Part shown: one piece after another, positions 62,841 through 64,000 of the stretch | How positions within the stretch are numbered: the first letter of the stretch is position 1 | Layout of the letters: the number at the start of each line of letters is the position of its first letter | Assembly: GCF_041261445.1 (NCBI RefSeq) | Contig: NZ_JBGCCU010000004.1 | Span: 496,001-560,000, forward strand | DNA: 64,000 nucleotides | Origin: Catenulispora sp. EB89 | GTDB lineage: Bacteria; Actinomycetota; Actinomycetes; Streptomycetales; Catenulisporaceae | Direction: 5' to 3' | The notes under the pieces: generated by a model | Seen by the model: only the letters and a program-made list of their open reading frames with translations | Database searches by the model: none | What the model was told of the DNA's origin: nothing | Position numbers and translations under genes: made by a program

Positions 62841-63995
62841 CTACCGGTCCTGGTTCCGCGCCTGCTCGGCCCGTTCCACCCGCTGCTTGGCACGCTGGAA
62901 GTCGGCCCGCTTCTGCAACTCGCGGACCTGGTCCAGCCAGCCCAGCGGCGGCAGCGCGCGCAGCAGCGCCCGGCGGGCGCAGATCTCCACGGCTTTCCGA
63001 CGATACGGGTCGCCGCCCCCGCCGAGGGTGCCGCTCCCGTCGCCGTAGACGAGCGAGTCGGCGACCAGGCGGCCGAAGGTCTCGTAGACGGTCGGGTCGG
63101 CGATCGCGCCGGCCTCCCAGTCCACCTGCTCGGCCAGCCAGCGGTCGGCGTGGTCGGCGCGCAGCAGGGTCGGCAGCCCGCCGCGGCCGGTGCCGGACGG
63201 CAGCGCGGCCAGCGCCATCGCGCCGACGACGCAGGTCGCGCTGCGCCGCGCCGGATCCACGGCCAGCATGATCGACAGGATCGACCGCGAGATGCCGCCG
63301 CGGACCCCGATCTTCATGAAGCCCTGCATGCCCTCGACGACCGGCACCCGCGCGCCGACGACGAGTTCGCCGGGGGTGAGCTGCGGGACGCCGTCGCGGT
63401 CGTAGAAGTCGGACACCGAGACCGTGCGCACACCGTCGGCGGAGGCCACCAGCACGGACGCGCCGAGCGCGGCGAGCACCACCGGCAGGTCCGCCGAGGC
63501 CGGGCCGACCACCAGGTTGCCGCCGAGGGTGGCGTTGGCGCGGACGTGCGGCGCGCCGACCGTGCGCGCGGCCTGGTTCAGCGCCGGGACCTGCTGGCGC
63601 AGGTCGCGCTGCGACATCTCGGCCAGTGTCAGGCCGGCGTGCAGCAGCACCTCGCCGGGCCCGGTCGACCAGCCGCGCAGTTCGGCGCAGCGGTGCAGGG
63701 TGAGGACCGCGCCGGGGTGGCGGCGGCCCTCGGTGATCTCCGGCATGGCGACGGTGCCGCCGGCGATGATCACCGCGTCCGGGTGCTCGGCCAGGACCTG
63801 CACGGCTTCGACCACGCTTTGCGGGCCGAACAGGGAGCGCGGGGCGGCTACCGGGGAGCCGGCCAGGCCGGGGCCCACTGCGGGCGGAGCCTGGTCGGCT
63901 GCCGAGCCCGGCAACACGCCATCGGCCGACGTACCGGCGCCGACTGGACCTGCTCCTGCTCCTGCTCCGGTTCCGGCACCTGCTTCCGCCGGCAC
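62841..63995 (-). CDS. FAD-binding subunit of a xanthine dehydrogenase/CO dehydrogenase-type enzyme
   Basis: At least 384 residues; the first candidate start (GTG at 63995) is five bases from the window edge, so the true start may lie outside. After an Ala/Gly/Pro-rich 55 residues the FAD_binding_5 domain follows: LAEHPDAVIIAGGTVAM, GAPHVRANATLGGNLVVGPA (both FAD pyrophosphate loops), then the CO_deh_flav_C part (FMKIGVRGGISRSILSI). The C-terminal 60 residues are a basic Arg/Gln tail (FQRAKQRVERAEQARNQD). It heads the three-gene operon. Confidence 0.88.
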   Translation of the reverse strand: MPAEAGAGTGAGAGAGPVGAGTSADGVLPGSAADQAPPAVGPGLAGSPVAAPRSLFGPQSVVEAVQVLAEHPDAVIIAGGTVAMPEITEGRRHPGAVLTLHRCAELRGWSTGPGEVLLHAGLTLAEMSQRDLRQQVPALNQAARTVGAPHVRANATLGGNLVVGPASADLPVVLAALGASVLVASADGVRTVSVSDFYDRDGVPQLTPGELVVGARVPVVEGMQGFMKIGVRGGISRSILSIMLAVDPARRSATCVVGAMALAALPSGTGRGGLPTLLRADHADRWLAEQVDWEAGAIADPTVYETFGRLVADSLVYGDGSGTLGGGGDPYRRKAVEICARRALLRALPPLGWLDQVRELQKRADFQRAKQRVERAEQARNQDR

Positions 63996-64000
63996 GCCTG

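Overview
The window is high-GC, densely coded actinobacterial DNA. Several features point to a filamentous streptomycete-like organism (Streptomycetales/Catenulisporales type): the sporulation sigma factor WhiG, a chaplin-repeat surface protein with a sortase signal, a WhiJ-type XRE/DUF397/HATPase regulatory trio, and many GTG starts with short or overlapping gene junctions. The species cannot be fixed from the sequence alone.

Region 1 (about 0.2-18 kb, nearly all minus strand) is a conserved housekeeping run. In transcription order it reads ffh, rpsP, a KH-domain protein, rimM, trmD, rplS, two signal peptidases I, rnhB, DUF2469, yraN, an Ala-rich ORF, comM/yifB, dprA, a XerC-type recombinase, whiG, a TetR regulator, an M23 peptidase and an Ig-like protein. 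It covers ribosome and tRNA maturation, protein export, DNA processing and the developmental sigma factor. Several members (WhiG, DprA, the first LepB) carry long repetitive N-terminal extensions. Hairpin terminators follow rplS, lepB and the DUF2469 gene.

Region 2 (18-25.3 kb) holds a DEDDh exonuclease, a NlpC/P60 cell-wall hydrolase under a ydaO-type (c-di-AMP) riboswitch, an acidic coiled-coil protein, guaA and an amidase. Region 3 (25.3-36 kb) is regulatory and accessory. It contains the DUF397/HATPase/XRE trio with a shared palindrome upstream of two of its genes, a large Pro/Ala-rich one-pass membrane protein, a tiny LuxR-type regulator, a divergent hydrolase/TetR pair, a ZIP metal transporter, DUF4262 and an SCO6745-like protein. 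Region 4 (36-42.5 kb) starts with a 673-residue protein with six chaplin domains, His-rich tracts and LPHTG, then clpS-DUF2017 divergent from the NAD-salvage pair pncB-pncA.

Region 5 (42.5-52.8 kb) contains a 0.6-kb noncoding minisatellite, a DUF2510 membrane protein, hppD with a divergent Lrp regulator, a DUF5819/HTTM membrane pair, a nucleotidyltransferase-like gene, IclR, an F420-type nitroreductase, and a divergent AraC/MFS pair. Region 6 (52.8-57.8 kb) is a polymorphic toxin locus. A 1521-residue RHS protein with a WXG/T7SS-like N-terminus ends in a DddA/SCP1.201-like cytosine deaminase domain and is followed by an Imm1-like immunity gene. Region 7 (58-64 kb) has a DEAD/DEAH helicase and a three-gene xanthine dehydrogenase/CO dehydrogenase-type operon whose large subunit lacks key family motifs. 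The most interesting loci are the deaminase toxin, the six-chaplin surface protein, the repeat-extended DprA and WhiG, and the degenerate molybdoenzyme.
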